NCBI RefSeq assembly: GCF_000485595.1
Contig: NW_014577910.1
Location: forward strand, 41,436-105,435
Reading direction: 5' to 3'
Length of the DNA: 64,000 nt
Origin: Priapulus caudatus
Lineage: Eukaryota; Priapulida; Priapulimorpha; Priapulimorphida; Priapulidae
The translations under genes and the position numbers were made by a program. This document shows, piece by piece, positions 1 through 13,139 of the stretch. Positions within the stretch are counted from its first letter, which is position 1; every line of letters starts with the position of its first letter. The notes beneath the pieces are model-generated. The model was not told the origin of the DNA. It saw nothing but the letters and a program-made list of their open reading frames with translations, and searched no databases.

Positions 1-154
<154 letters not shown>

Positions 155-352
155 CGCGCGCGTGTTAACACGTGAGTGAGCGCGCTGACGGATATCCTTA
201 GGCGAAGGTAATTCTGCGATATATATATACCTGTATCCCGCAATCAAACGCACGCACGCACGCACGCACGCAGCCACACACGCACGCACGCACACGCTCG
301 CACGCACGCACTCACGCACGCACGCACGCACACACACGCACGCCCGCACACA

Positions 353-1361
353 CGACCAGCACATACACTGCGTGATATAACGGCAGACAATGACCGCTAT
401 ACGCGGATACATTATTCATTTTTATTCTATTATGACAGATTGCCAGAATCATAACCTTTTCGCTAACAACTAACAGGCTGCCGTAACGGAATTTCGATCC
501 GTATGAGATTACTTTAAGGGGCTGCCAATCTTACCTCGTGCCCTCGTCATTTAACTCTCCCGCTGTCGCCATAACTCACTCACACTGACCTTTTTAGACG
601 TTTTAATACTGGTTTTTGATATGACAAAATCTTCCGTGAAAAACAAAATGTGTTTAACAACTGTCACAGAACGCACAGAATCCTGAAAATGCATCTATAC
701 ACTGATTACTCAACGTGCGCAAAAGTTTTCCCCTACCACATATCATGATGCGAGTCAATCATATCAAGAGCTCATAATAGAGAATAATCTCTATTATGAG
801 CTCTTAATCATGTCGATATCAACTAGTGTCTGAAAAACTTTCATGCAAAGATACGATAGCTATACGAAGCCCGTACGTCCAGGGAGATACATTTGTTCAT
901 AACCGCGAAAAATTTCAATAATAAATTATGGCAAAATTCAGCGTCTTCTAAATTCTAATAACGTGATTTTAGCAGGTATGATATTATGTAAATCTTATTC
1001 AATGTATTTACGGATAAATACTACCTCATAACCAATTCGCTGCGTTAGATTTCTTTCGACATAAATGCCCCCCAGATAAATCCCGCTGACAATTACTGCC
1101 AATTATTTCCTAACCAAATGTTCGTGACAAAGCTGATTATCCAGAAAATAAGCCCTAATGGGTAAGACGATGACAAGATTATAGCGTCCCCACTGGCAAA
1201 TATCTACCTACATGCAGTCATAAAATCCTGCGGTAAAAATCCGAGAAAAAAACGCGCGAAATGTAATTATTTTTATGCAAAAACATATCTCAAAACAAAT
1301 AAAAATAAATCTGCTTCGATTCGCTTCATTTTTACTTGCCCTGTGCTACTGCGCTCCCCCT
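353..1361. other. Non-coding stretch, presumed Derlin-2 intron or 3' side
   Basis: I see no convincing exon on either strand. The only structure is a 43-bp foldback element at 764-806. If the Derlin-2 gene continues leftward, this lies in its intron 2. Confidence 0.5.
764..806. mobile_element. Mini foldback element (TCARGAG family), copy 1
   Basis: Near-perfect 43-bp palindrome starting TCAAGAGCTC and ending GAGCTCTTA, flanked by TCATA on the left and the near-match ATCATG on the right. It shares its ends with eight other elements in this window and is the most degraded at the right terminus. Confidence 0.7.
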
Positions 1362-1558
1362 CTCCCTCTCCCCCTCTCCGCTTCTCCCTCATACTCTAGC
1401 TCTCTCTATCGCTCTCTAGCTCTAGCTCTCCCTCCCTCTCTCTCTGTCTCTCTCTCTCTCTCTCTCTAGCTCTCTGTCTCTGTCTCTGTCTCTGTCTCTG
1501 TCTCTGTGTCTCTGTCTCTGTCTCTGTCGCTCTCTCTATCTCTCTCTCTAGCTCTCTC

Positions 1559-1597
<39 letters not shown>

Positions 1598-1645
1598 CTC
1601 TGTCTCTCTCTCTCGCTCTCTCTCTCTCTGTCTCTCTCGTGGAGC
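1362..1645. repeat. (CT)n / (CTGT)n pyrimidine-rich microsatellite
   Basis: About 280 bp of CTCTCT with CTGTCT and occasional CTAG interruptions. The long serine/leucine and arginine/glutamate reading frames across it are artefacts of the repeat. Confidence 0.95.
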
Positions 1646-2091
1646 ATCTGCACGCCCTTTCTTTGATGTCGGGCATCAAAGTGGCAGTATGCAGACTGAG
1701 TTAAATTAACGAAGGTGTTCGTCCAAAAATATCTCGTTTATCACGCTTATATAAACACCATCATTGGCATATATGCTCTTAAAAATACAATAACGATAGC
1801 AGAGCCTAGCTGGTAACTGTTGAAAGCAACACTGCAAGCGTGACTTTTGTGTTTGGCATCTCAACACAATCTTCAGTGTCACAAATCTAACATAACTAAT
1901 GAGTTGTAAATAGCATACTACAGATAGCAAGATATTTCACATCTACACAGTAGGCAGGACATAGAGCTTCAATGTTGTGCCATCTACAGTGCTGCTCCCA
2001 TCCTTTTATTTATGAGATTAAACCATCTTAGCTGAACCACTGATTATCACGAAAACAGTTACACGATATTGCACCAAATTACAGGCTAACG

Positions 2092-2268
2092 CTCCATTAG
2101 GAGTGTTCCCAACTTTGATATCATTAATGATTAATGGTTAATGATTAATAATCCTAACCCTAACCCTAACCTAAATGACATTAAACCACAAACTAATATA
2201 TGACCATGACCATATATATATATATATATGTTATTATGACCATTAAGTTAAGAACACTCCTAATGGAG
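2092..2268. mobile_element. Short inverted-repeat element with internal CCCTAA run
   Basis: Terminal inverted repeats CTCCATTAGGAGTGTTC and its complement face each other across about 140 bp. The interior holds AT-rich sequence and a CCCTAA run (2152-2175). Similar flanking words (CACCAAATTACA, CACCCAAATTACA) occur on both sides but I could not fix a target duplication. It lies in presumed Derlin-2 intron 2. Confidence 0.7.
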
Positions 2269-2913
2269 TATCACCCAAATTACACGTAGAAAGTTGAAAA
2301 CCCCAGCCGTTCTACTTGCGCGCATCATTGGTTTATGTGCTTATGACCGCCTGGTGCCATCTATCGGCTAAAGTAGTATTCATGTCAGAAATATTTTCTG
2401 AAGTATTCTTCACGATAGTACCACCTTAATGGGTAATTTTTACAATAGCATTATAGTAGCATAATTCACCAACATCAACAGTTCTCCATTGATTTCCCAT
2501 AATAAACTGGTATTGGCTGTAAAGCTATAGCTACTATAACTTATAGTTCAGCAAATAACAACTGACATGAATTAGGATATTTTGTACGTGTTATACTGAC
2601 CACATCAACTCTCTTTAGTTATGGAAGAAACTATATAGAATATTATATTCCGGAAAACACAACCAGAATAATACTTCAATCCACATATAAAATGTTAGTT
2701 TGGCTGCTTCGACATGTGCACGTTTATAAAATTGTCTTACCAATTACATTTGTTCCTTCTTACTGGCTATTTTGATTATTAGGGTACACTTAGGTAGTAG
2801 TACTGGATATTTCTTACACAATGTACAAAGTTTTGCATGTGATATTGAGAACTCATCTTTATATGTAGATAATGATCACTCTTTATATTTATTTCATTAT
2901 AGTTTTCACCTAC

Positions 2914-5118
2914 CTGAAAGTGGTTGAAGATCAGATCTGGGTTGAAATAGAGCTGGAATGGAGTGATCACATCTAGTTGCTGCAACAAAAGAACAATTTG
3001 CCAATATATGTTATATTATAACATGACAGAAAAAGCCAATAACACATTAATACTATAATTTGAAACTTCCTTAACATGCTCTGCTTTAGCAAAAACATTG
3101 CTGTCCACATTAAAATCCATTAGCACGTTCCACAATTTCACAAATTTCCACAAGCACCACGATAGAAAAATGAACAATCAGTGTGAACTACCTATACATG
3201 CTCAAAAATACCAATTACGACTACTCTTTACAAAAATGTTACATATATAATTTCCTTTTTCTGCCTTATTCATTTGTATTTACAATCTTCACTCAGGGGG
3301 AATGTCAGATAGAATGCAGCAAGGCCGAAACTTTTTATCGCATCTTTACATTGAGTTGCCATGTGGTTCTATGATAGTTTTTAGTCAGCCAAACTAGGAA
3401 AACCCTAATTTAGCTTGTCCCCACACGTTTTCCATTCATCTTGTGGAAACGTATATATAAAAAGATACTAAAATACCACATATTGGTGATGTTTATTCAG
3501 CAGAAATGAAGGACCATGATATGGTCTGTATTCTATCATATGTATAGAAGGCAAAGATAATTTTTGCCACAAGCACCTGTGACTGTGCACAGTCATAACT
3601 GGTGTTACATAAAAATATAAACATATACTTATGTCTATGAATCCAGGCTACATATGAAGTGTCAACCATTTTCTATATCAGTGACTATATTGCCTGATCA
3701 AGTCAATGGAAAACAGAAGGGATTCTTAATATTTAGGTCGCTGTACGTACTACACTTGCTTCTGATGTGACGTCTGATATCGTCATCATGTAAGTCAACA
3801 GCTCTTTGTAAACCATGCAATGATAACTAGATTTTTGCAAAATCCATTGTTATCGTCATTACGGCCAGTCACTGTTGTTCTAGGTTTGGCATTTATTTAG
3901 TATTGTTACTCTTAGCAAAAACCCATCTCTTTCTCTTTCTCTCTCGCTCACACTCACTCACTCCCATACATATGTTCCTGCTGTTAGTGATTGATAGCGT
4001 TTACAATTACACACATATTGTACGGGCCCCGATATCCATTCTCCAAGCCATAGACTCGAGGAAGAGGTACACGCACAGGTATTATAATATTGGCAGTGTA
4101 TACAGCCACACGCGTGTCTTTACCATCCAGCCACACGCATGTCTTTGCCATCCAGCCACAGGCATGTCTTTGCCATCCAGCCACACGCGTGTCTTTGCCA
4201 TCCAGCCACACGCGTGTCTTTGCCATCCAGCCACACGCGTGTATTTACCATCCAGCCACACGCGTGTCTTTACCAACCAGCCACCCGCGTGTCTTTACCA
4301 TCCAGCCACACGCATGTCTTTACCATCCATCCACACGCGTGTCTTTACCATCCAGCCACACGCGTGTCTTTACCATCCAGCCACACGCGTGTCTTTACCA
4401 TCCAGCCACACGCGTGTCTATAGCGACTCCAGTATGGTGCGGATACAGCCACAGCAATTTAATATTCAGATCAGGTTCATGTTGATCTTGTTCAGGGGCT
4501 GTAGATCTAAGACATATGTATTTATCTGTTTTAAACGTCTAAATTACGAGTGCAGTGCAGTGTCTCTGTCCCGTACGCGACTCTTCCCGGATTCCGTAGC
4601 CGGTGTATATGCACTGCGTGCATGTCATGTACTTGTACGTGTATATCATGTGTGTACAATGTACTCCGCCTCCATCCAGCTACTTGTGTATGCGCGCAAT
4701 GTGTATGTGTGTGTGCATGTGTAGTTCGTGTGGCTGGATGGTAACGACACGTACACGCGTGTGGCTGTATATGCTGCCAATATTGGCAATAATATTACCT
4801 GTGCAGAAAGCAACAATGACTGAGTATGCGCAGCAGTGCAGTGAGATTGTAGTAGAGGTTAGAAGGTTTGAGCCTCTGGCCAAATTATTGCCATCTGGAG
4901 CAGATGAACACGTGCGTAATTTTAATATAATTTTAAATTTAATTACTGAAATCGTTGATCGTTTGCATTCACTGACATTGTCAGTAAATGACTGTAATTG
5001 AACTTGATTTGAGAAAAATACTTACGACTGCCACCGTAGTTAATACACACGCCGTTGTGTACGCCCGCGTTATAGGTGGCATATTCATGTATTCTTGCTG
5101 AAACGTTTGGTACGCCAT
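2914..5118 (-). CDS. DERL2: Derlin-2, exons 1 and 2 (partial; continues beyond the left edge)
   Basis: Derlins are ER multi-pass, rhomboid-fold pseudoproteases of ER-associated degradation that help move misfolded proteins to p97. Exon 1 is 5026-5118 (31 codons) and starts [15 protein letters not shown], followed by [13 protein letters not shown], the family's N-terminal cytosolic segment and start of TM1. Exon 2 is 2914-2979 (22 codons, phase 0), containing [19 protein letters not shown], the most conserved early block of Derlin-2/3. Splice sites are good: donors GTAAGT and GTAGGT, acceptor TTGTTGCAG. The start is the only Met before the conserved MAYQ and gives an in-phase join. The next expected exon (beginning near WRLITNFLFF) is not visible in 1-2913, so it lies off the window. 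Intron 1 (2.05 kb) carries a foldback element with a minisatellite. The MAYQ start and [11 protein letters not shown] fit Derlin-2/3 rather than Derlin-1; Derlin-3 is not excluded. The gene is head-to-head with HORMAD. Confidence 0.93.
4073..4804. mobile_element. Foldback element containing a 25-bp minisatellite
   Basis: The left end (GCACAGGTATTATAATATTG) is repeated in inverted orientation at the right end (about 4729-4804), including the shared stretch with TTGGCAG and the CAGCCACACGCG motif. About 650 bp lies between the arms. The minisatellite starts inside the left arm and apparently grew from its CCACACGCGTG motif. It sits in Derlin-2 intron 1. Confidence 0.8.
4106..4420. repeat. 25-bp minisatellite, about 12.6 copies
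   Basis: Unit approximates CCACACGCGTGTCTTTACC plus ATCCAG, with a few point variants (ACGCATG, ATCCATC, ACCAACC). Because 25 is not a multiple of three and the unit has no stop in the forward frames, overlapping open frames cover the array; three units encode 25 residues. These are not genes. Confidence 0.95.
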
Positions 5119-6148
5119 GATGAGAGATAGTAGCCGATCACAGCCGATGAACGCCACGTCAGTTTATGAACATCCGGCACGGCAGATGTAAACTTCCGGT
5201 CCGCTATCGCCAACGTAATGGTCAAACTAGATTTGTCATACGTAATGCCGGACCCTTCGAATGCTTTATTGACATGGGTAGAAAATGCACTGTGATGATT
5301 ATAAATTATATATGTGTCGTAATCTAAATAAATAATGTTTTTTTACGATAAACACTTTTACGCCGATAGGTGGTGCTGTAACATTGTTGTTGCGCGAGCA
5401 GACGATTGTATGTTTACATTTTTGCCAACCATCCGAACTGATTCTTGTATTTACTGGATCTACTATTACTAATAAGTAAGTAGTTATTAATTAAAACGTC
5501 GCAATTCCACAAGTCTAAGTGACTATATTACCAAAGGTTCTCACGTTATATTTACTGTTGTGTAAATGATTGAATCAATGAATCATAGACATAGTCATTA
5601 GTCATGTCATGAGTACCTATCTCATTAGTCCGAGCCGACGCAGACTCCAGTAATGGGGTGATAAACCCGCACCCTCACATTACCAAAGCGGAGTTATAAC
5701 GTCTGCATTTGCGGACTACTATCTCATCTGCTATCAGTATCAGGCTATCATCATATGACAATGTCAATGAAATGATTGTCAGATTGAATAAGACACTCGC
5801 TCAATTTTGAAATAATGAAATTAAGTAACAGATTCAACCTTCTAACTTCTAGATTTTGTTAGGTACATCTCTGTTAGAGTCGGTGTCAAACAGTAAACTG
5901 TACGCTGAAATATTTAAATACACGCCTTCTAAATATGCAAATTGCAATGTCTCAGTTCATGAAACGTGGTACAGTGACAGTGTGATCGCATTTGACTTGT
6001 GGTTCTGCAAACTGTTACTCTTTAGAAAATAGTAGAAATCGTATTGCCTCCTTTAGTGCATGTTTATGATGTTATGTTATCTAGTAGTAGTATTACATGA
6101 ATTAGAATCATCTCTTGCCTAAGAGTAAGATGGTGTCGGTGTACTAAT
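5119..6148. promoter_or_regulatory. Divergent intergenic/promoter region, Derlin-2 and HORMAD
   Basis: This is the region between the Derlin-2 start codon and the first mobile element upstream of HORMAD. I see no additional exon. It should hold both promoters and 5' UTRs, but I could not assign a core promoter element. Confidence 0.5.
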
Positions 6149-6604
6149 GCTGATAGAGTCTATGTCCCCCAGAGTAATATCGGAGGGTACCCTGGGTACG
6201 GTTCAATATATCGAAAAGTACCTCGGGGTACTATACGATATGTCGCTGTGTACCCTGCATTTTCCCACCGTACCCTGACTTTCAGCCAACTGATGTTGTA
6301 ATACATACACTCTGTCAAGTTACTACATCACATAGAAGAAACCTCAAAACATCGCAATCCAATAAAAATGTATGCTATATGTTTGACAATATATTTTTCT
6401 TTTTCCTTTTTTTTTAACAAAGAGCTAGCTTTTATATTTTAGTTTTACAACATCAGAAATACGTCCGATAAAGTCAGGGTACCGCGGTGGGACAATGCAG
6501 GGTATGCAGTGACATTGTATAGTACCCCGAGGTACTTTCCAATATATCAAACCGTACCCAGAGTACCCTCCGATAGTACCCTGGAGAACATAGACCCTAT
6601 CAGC
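6149..6604. mobile_element. Mutator-like foldback element, copy A
   Basis: Perfect ends GCTGATAG / CTATCAGC with long imperfect inverted arms rich in GGTACCCTG-like words, and an exact 9-bp target duplication TGTACTAAT (6140-6148 and 6605-6613). No transposase. The 9-bp duplication with long terminal inverted repeats is what Mutator-like elements make; the superfamily call is inference. It ends 123 bp before the HORMAD start codon. Confidence 0.85.
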
Positions 6605-6727
6605 TGTACTAATACTATCGCTGTAAATTTTTTGGTTTTGTTTTATAGGTAAACCAGCTTCACATTGTTTGCTAATTGCACTAAAGTATATGCTAACATT
6701 CTAAGGGCACTACAAAACGAAAGGAGA

Positions 6728-9700
6728 ATGAGTGGTGTGGCGCAGTTAGCACGTGGCCCAAAGACTGGAACGGTATAATTATAGTGTTACTAGTAATGTA
6801 TGTCTATCACTGAGTATCACTGTTAAATGAACAAGAACTGCATTTACTTATATGCAAGCAAAATATATGCTATATCATATGTACACATATATATATATAC
6901 ATGTGTATAGATAGATACATTACTTGTTAATAAAACACATTAATAAATTGATATAATTAATAGTGGGGAGAAATCTTTCCAACGGAGCAAGCTGTAGAGC
7001 AACAATCACTGCTGTTTATGAAGAAATTGGTTGCTATGGCAATTTCACATGTTGCATATTTGAGAGCTATCTTCCCTGAGAATGCCTTTAGTGATCGCTG
7101 TCTAGAAGGTATGACTTGCTTAAATTCGAATATTAATCATTTTACACATATTGGTCAATATAAACATTCAATAGTTAGAAAAACCCAGCTGCCATGATCT
7201 GCACTGTACGTTATGTTATTTTGGGATACTTGTCAATTTCCGCTATGTACACTGGATATGGGGACAATTAAGGTGGTGCGGCAATACGTGTGTATCTGCC
7301 CTGTCGCACAATGCTGTCCATGCCATTTTCTAAAATTTCCACATTTATTCATGGTTTTTTTTTTAAACTTTAGATCATAAACATATATCCTCTGATGGTC
7401 TAGCCAGTAATCTACTCAACATGCAGTGAACAGCATCTTTCTTTTTTAAAAGATTTGAGTTTAAAGATCTTGAGAGATGACTCTTCGTGCCCTGGAGCCT
7501 GTCAGGTGATTCGTTGGCTTAAAGGAGTCTTTGATGCACTAGAACGAAAATACGTGAGTTTTCTAAAGCGTATGTGTAATTTTATACAGACCTGTTCATG
7601 CTATATATAATAATTCCATAACCAAGTATTTATTAATGTAGTACGTATAGTAACGCTGAGAGGGTCTATGTCCCCCAGGGTACTGCCGGAACGTACCCTG
7701 GGTACGGTCCGGTATACCGGAACGTACCCTGGTACTAAATACTACTATCTAATATGCCGGACCGTACCTTGCCTACTTCTACTTCTACGTTATATTGGCC
7801 ACCATCAACATACTGATGATTATGCCAACAGGAGGCGCTAGTTGAGACTAAAATAAAATTTTCCTTCCCTTGATTTTCTAAAGAAAAAAAACCAAAAAAG
7901 CAAATTTTACTTAAAAAACTGCCCTGATGTCCTACTCCACTAACGAGTCTAGGGAGTTGCCTACCCCTACTCCCTAACCCTAACCCTATAACCATATCAG
8001 CTATATAGTTACCAGGGTACGTTTCGGTATACCGGACCGTACCCAGGGTACGTTCCGGCAGTACCCTGGGGGACATAGACCCTATGAGCTATAGTAACGT
8101 GTAATAAATGCAGATTGTTGATGGGTTGTATTGATTTTTATTTTTATTTTTTTCAGCTACGAATGTTAATCCTAGGAGTAAGTATTTTTTTTTACCAAAT
8201 ATTATACAATATATGATGCCTTTTTATAAGTAGTAGAATTTATTTACATCAAAACATTCTACTGTTAATACTGAAATTTACACCATTTCTGCTTTACAGA
8301 TATATGTAGACCCTACTCAACCAGAGGTGAGTTCATACAATCATTACGAGCTATTAAAATACAGTTATATAGCCATGCATTAAACCTCTTCACAGATTTC
8401 AGTGTTGCATCAATTACATATGATTACAATTTCCTACTGCCCCATGACAGTGAGATTATTTGTGCGAGTATGGTTGGCTGAGACATGTTGTTGCTTTCTA
8501 TTTTCAGAAGCTAATAGAGTCATATACATTCAAATTCAGCTATCATGCTGATAGCAGTGGAGTGACAATCTTCAGGTACATGTTAATTTTCACGACGTTT
8601 TAACATGTGTGTAGCATGACTAAAACTCTTGCTTGACCAGTTTCAATCGCTCAATTCCCGTGCTGGTGAGCCAGCAAGAATCATCGTCCTCTATCTCACA
8701 GTGCTCCTCGCTCCACATTTTCATTACAGAAACAGCCAGAAGATGGCAGCAGCAAAGTCAGCAGCAGAAACCCGAAAAGCCACAATGATACTATTGCGCA
8801 CACTCGTGGTGCTGACGCAGGGGCTCGGCTGCCTTCCAGATGACGTCATGATGACCATGAAACTTCTCTACTATGACGAGGGTGAGCATACCTCATAAAT
8901 ACGATACGTGCTCATACAGCGAGACCACGCACTCCGACCGTGACGAAAAGTGTCTCTAAGAAGTCTGAAAGTGGCTTAATCACATTAAAACTCATATCCT
9001 CACAAGTTTAACTTGGAACTCGCGCATATATACGGAAAGAAGCATTGACACTTTTTATACCTAGACAGTTTTCAAGGTTAAACTAGTACTGCGTGTCTAC
9101 GATAGATGCTATGTCACCTGTAACTTGCCTTCAATCTTTCCGCTTAGTGACCCCTCCGGCATATGAACCGCCAGGCTTCAGACCATCGGACACCGACTCG
9201 TACATGTACGAGGATGAACCCGTGAACATAAAAGCTGGCGACGTTGCAACTAAATTCCACAAGTAAGCTGCTCATCGAGCCATTGATATTAGTTGTAATC
9301 GCCCGTTCTGGCGACCGGTTGACATATGATAGATAAGAGCTCTCCGGAGCAGCTGCAAGAGTGAACGGATTATTGTTACGACAGACTGAAGGTTCGAATC
9401 AAAGTTAGCAAGAAGAACTTTGGAGAGGATGGTGTAGATGAAACGGATGCCAATGTACATCCGGTGACCAACGAAGGATTGGATAACTCGGACGATGACC
9501 TCTCTGACCAAATGGACGTTGCGGCGGAAAAGGTGCATTTTATTTATCGCTCGTAAATAGGTTATTTCAAATTGGCCCTTTAGTTGCATTAAGGGTATCA
9601 AGCCCTGTTAGTTTCCCATAGCTTTGACAATCTTTAATTGTACATCTGCCTTGATCCCTAAGTTAAATCTCCAATAGCTGACATTTCAGTTGATCCACAT

Positions 9701-10506
9701 GCTGCTAGGAAAGTCAAACGTTACACTGATACATTGTTAAAGGTGTTGAGCAGCAACTCTTCATCACAAGAAGAAGGACAAACACGATTCGCATCCACCA
9801 CTGCGAAAGAACCTGCAGTGCCCGACCCCATTAGCCCCACACGGCCGTCAGGTACGCGTTAGATTATAAACCTTTGTGTTACCACACATACACAAATCAG
9901 TTTACCCTGTATGCGAAAACGTCAAGCATAACACCTTTATCGAGTTAAGGTATATCTACGTGCGTGCAGGCGCCAAGGCACCAATCACAGGCGCTGGCGA
10001 CGGGGCCTCTCCAGGAACTATTGCAAAGCAATTGCAGTACCTCGCACAACGAACAGGCCAGCTCGATCTCTGTCGCACGTCTGAACAGCTGGGTGCAGAA
10101 GATAGGAGCAATAGAGCAGCCGGTGTTGCTAAGGGTAGAAAGAGACTGCTCAATATCGAAAACAAGGTAAGGTAACATTTTGCTACCAAGGAACGAGAGA
10201 ACTGGACATGTTGAGTTTTAATGGGACGCACAAAACTGGATGATTGCAGGTACCTGAAAAACCACTTTCAATGCCTATCTGTCCTCTCTGTTGACACACA
10301 CTGGCTTGATATTATATAAACTGAGGTGGCCTTGGCAGTAACCCTCCAAAATCACAAAGTCTCAAGGGTGCAGGGTGTAAGCTAATAGTGCAGTGTCTAC
10401 AAATATTTGTTTCCATCTGCAGCCTGCGCTGCATGATAGCCAGGAGTCGGACACACAAGTCAACCAGCGCCGCAGCAAGCGCCGAAAAGCCAGCAGAGCC
10501 AATTAA
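6728..10506 (+). CDS. HORMAD1: HORMA-domain meiotic chromosome axis protein (HORMAD1-type), 12 exons, complete
   Basis: HORMADs coat unsynapsed meiotic chromosome axes, promote double-strand breaks and act in the synapsis checkpoint. Exons: 6728-6772, 6964-7108, 7453-7553, 8157-8177, 8300-8326, 8508-8575, 8730-8881, 9148-9262, 9385-9532, 9743-9851, 9970-10166, 10423-10506. All junctions are GT-AG and in phase; the total is 1212 nt, 403 residues, against 394 in human HORMAD1. The HORMA domain spans roughly residues 18-240. Visible signatures are TEQAVEQQSLLFMKKL, ISHVAYLRAIFPENAF, LKILRDDSSCPGACQ, LPDDVMMTMKLLYYDE and VTPPAYEPPGF. An acidic linker follows (DNSDDDLSDQMD). The last exon gives SQESDTQVNQRRSKRRKAS, resembling the C-terminal closure-motif/NLS region of HORMAD1. 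Exon 10 could instead start at 9690, but that breaks the frame; the 9743 acceptor keeps it. Intron 3 holds a Mutator-like element. Confidence 0.92.
7655..8089. mobile_element. Mutator-like foldback element, copy B (HORMAD intron 3)
   Basis: Same family as the element at 6149. Ends GCTGAGAGGGTCTATGTCC and its complement, with an exact 9-bp target duplication TATAGTAAC (7646-7654 and 8090-8098). The interior carries CCCTAACCCTAACCCTA at 7974-7990. The arms are built from repeats of GGTACGTTCCGG-like words. Confidence 0.87.
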
Positions 10507-11992
10507 CCACGAAGAGTTGGCGTGATATGCTTCCATGAGCAAGAACGGGGAAAAGCAGAAAGGCACATGTGCATTTAGAACCTGAACGAGAGACCAGTAT
10601 CGTCGGTGGCAGCTGTGACATTCACTTAACCTGCTGGATCCGCATTGCTGAATCATAATCAACACGCAGCCAATGATTTTTTAATTAGAACTAGCTAGTG
10701 TCAAACGAACAAGCTAGACTGATGTGGCTGTGACAAAAAGGAACCAAATTATAATACAAAAGGAACGAAAGAAAGGAACGAAATAGAAATACATCTTAAA
10801 ATTAATTACTTATTTAATGTAATATAAATACAAAGAAGATTTAATGCGCTAATATATTAATGGAAACTTTTATATTGTTGATTTTGTTATAAATCCTAAT
10901 AATGAAGTTTAACCAAAGCAATTTCCTAAGCCTGAATAGACTTTTTTGCATTTAACACATTTTATAAAGAATTGTTTATTTAGAATTTACTGAGAAAAAT
11001 AATAAAAATTCATTACAAATACTTCTTGTTAACTGTGATTACTGGAACCTGGACTTCTGCTGACTAGCATACCTGGGCTTCATCAGGCAGGCCGTAAAGG
11101 GGACGTTGAGTTTGTAATTTACAGCAACCGGTACACATACCAACAGATTAAGAGAGTCAAGAATAAGTTTGTTTAGCCCAGTGTAATCTTAGGGAGTTTT
11201 AGTTTAAAATGTAAGATATTTGAACTACAAGCCCACCCTCAATTGTGTATTGCATATTACATATTGAATCATCGACAAAGCAATTTTTAAACAAAGTTTT
11301 TGTGATTCGTATTTATTTATCACACAGTGTCTAAAACCATAATCCATGAATAATTAAGTTTTGATACAATTTTTCAGTGTTTCCTTACATTCGGATGCAC
11401 TTACACAAACGTATACCTATAATGTAGTTTCCGTACTCTCCAGTATGTTTTTACTTAGGCCTTACATTGAATTCACCTCACTACAGATAGTTTGACTACT
11501 TGCTAACAGTAACTACTTCTACTTGCATACAAGCACCTATGGTAGGGATAAATGGTATTTTAAACAAAAACAAAACTAATTAAAAAAAAATTCACAACAA
11601 ACAAGCACAACAAATTTCTTAGGCCACACTTATAATTTCTTGTTTGAGGTATAACCTCGCCAGATGGGTTAGCATGCATACAAAAATTGTTTTATTTCAA
11701 ATTTTAGATGTAACCTAATCCATGTACATTCTTATGCCAAATTCCAAAATGATTTTTCAAAGCTAATATCTTTTCCTTAGATATCATGATTTGGGCTTTT
11801 TATAATAAACAAGACAATTTACTTAAGGGTGACTTTTACTTCCACAAGATGACAGCATAATATATGTAATACGTGTATCACATATATCATGAAAGAGCGG
11901 AACAACATAATGCTACATTGTAAGGATTTCTTGCTACCAGCAGCCTACTGCTAAGATGACTAGTGATTACTCCGACCTCTTGGTGCCCGTTT
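10507..11992. other. HORMAD/MIF convergent intergenic region
   Basis: AT-rich DNA between the HORMAD stop codon and the MIF stop codon (tail-to-tail). It must contain both 3' UTRs. I see no exon or clear repeat in it. Confidence 0.5.
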
Positions 11993-13106
11993 TTAAGCAA
12001 ACGTTCCAGCATTGAAGCCGACATCTTCGCTTGGAGCGTTGTAGAAGGTAATGTACATCCTGAAAGTGAAACAGATAAGATGATTTTACTTATTTAAAAC
12101 TCACATGTGCACTTTGGATTTTAGAAATTGACTCCGATTGGTACAACTCCCTCCCGGGCCCTCCCCCATCCATAAACAGCATGCCTTCCAAAATTCCTGG
12201 GGGGAGGAGCCTATCACGGTAGTCATACATACTACTCAATTAATAATACTGGTTGTTCAGCGAATTTAAGAGATGGATTTAACGTCTCAATTAAAAATAT
12301 TGCACACACTCAGAATTTACGTGAAGTTACATTTTATAATATTTAAATTGGTAAATTCAAATTACAACTTTCCTGAAGCAAAAAATGTAGTCGACTAGGT
12401 TTCACAGCATATGAAATTAACAGTAGTCCACTTAAATGGTTGTTGATCCTATCTACTAATCTGTGAGTAAATGTTACAGTTTCAAATTACAAACTTTTAT
12501 AAACTTTCCATGATGTTTTGCTATCGATCTATTCCTCCCGACGCAGTCTCCAAACGTACCTGTCAGAGGGGACACCCAGAGTTTTTTTGATGTGGTCAGA
12601 AAGAGCTTTGCTGGTTTTCTTATTCTTGTCACGGGAGATGGACCCGATACTCATTAGAGTACTGATAGCACAAGGATCTTCGGTGCCTCCAAAAGACATC
12701 TTCACACCAGGCTGAATTGAGATTGCCACATACTACAAAGAAATAAGAATGCACGATAACAGCATAAGGACAGTAGAAGGGATCATTTCATAGAAAGCAC
12801 ATGGATACCTATTACCTTGCTGTTACATACGGTTGTACCACTTGTGTATCTCTTATGATACATGTACATAGATAGGTCTAGCATGCATTCATATCAGGAC
12901 ACAAGTTAAAATTAATTCTGTTGAGCATGGCAATGATGTAAATAGAGCCACATAAATCTATGCACAAATGGCTGCATCACACGCCCCCAACACACGTGCA
13001 CTGTGCACACACACGCGCGCACACACACACCCACACACACACTCGCAAGCACACGCACAGACAGTCACAACACACACACACGCACACGCACCTGTTGTAG
13101 GCACAT

Positions 13107-13139
<33 letters not shown>

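Noticed and set aside
3903-4724. 273-residue plus-strand frame
   Set aside because: Most of it is the 25-bp minisatellite and the arms of its foldback element.
9956-10231. Alternative frames of HORMAD exon 11
   Set aside because: One gives a natural-looking peptide too, but only the chosen frame keeps phase with exon 10 and yields the SQES...KRRK C-terminus.
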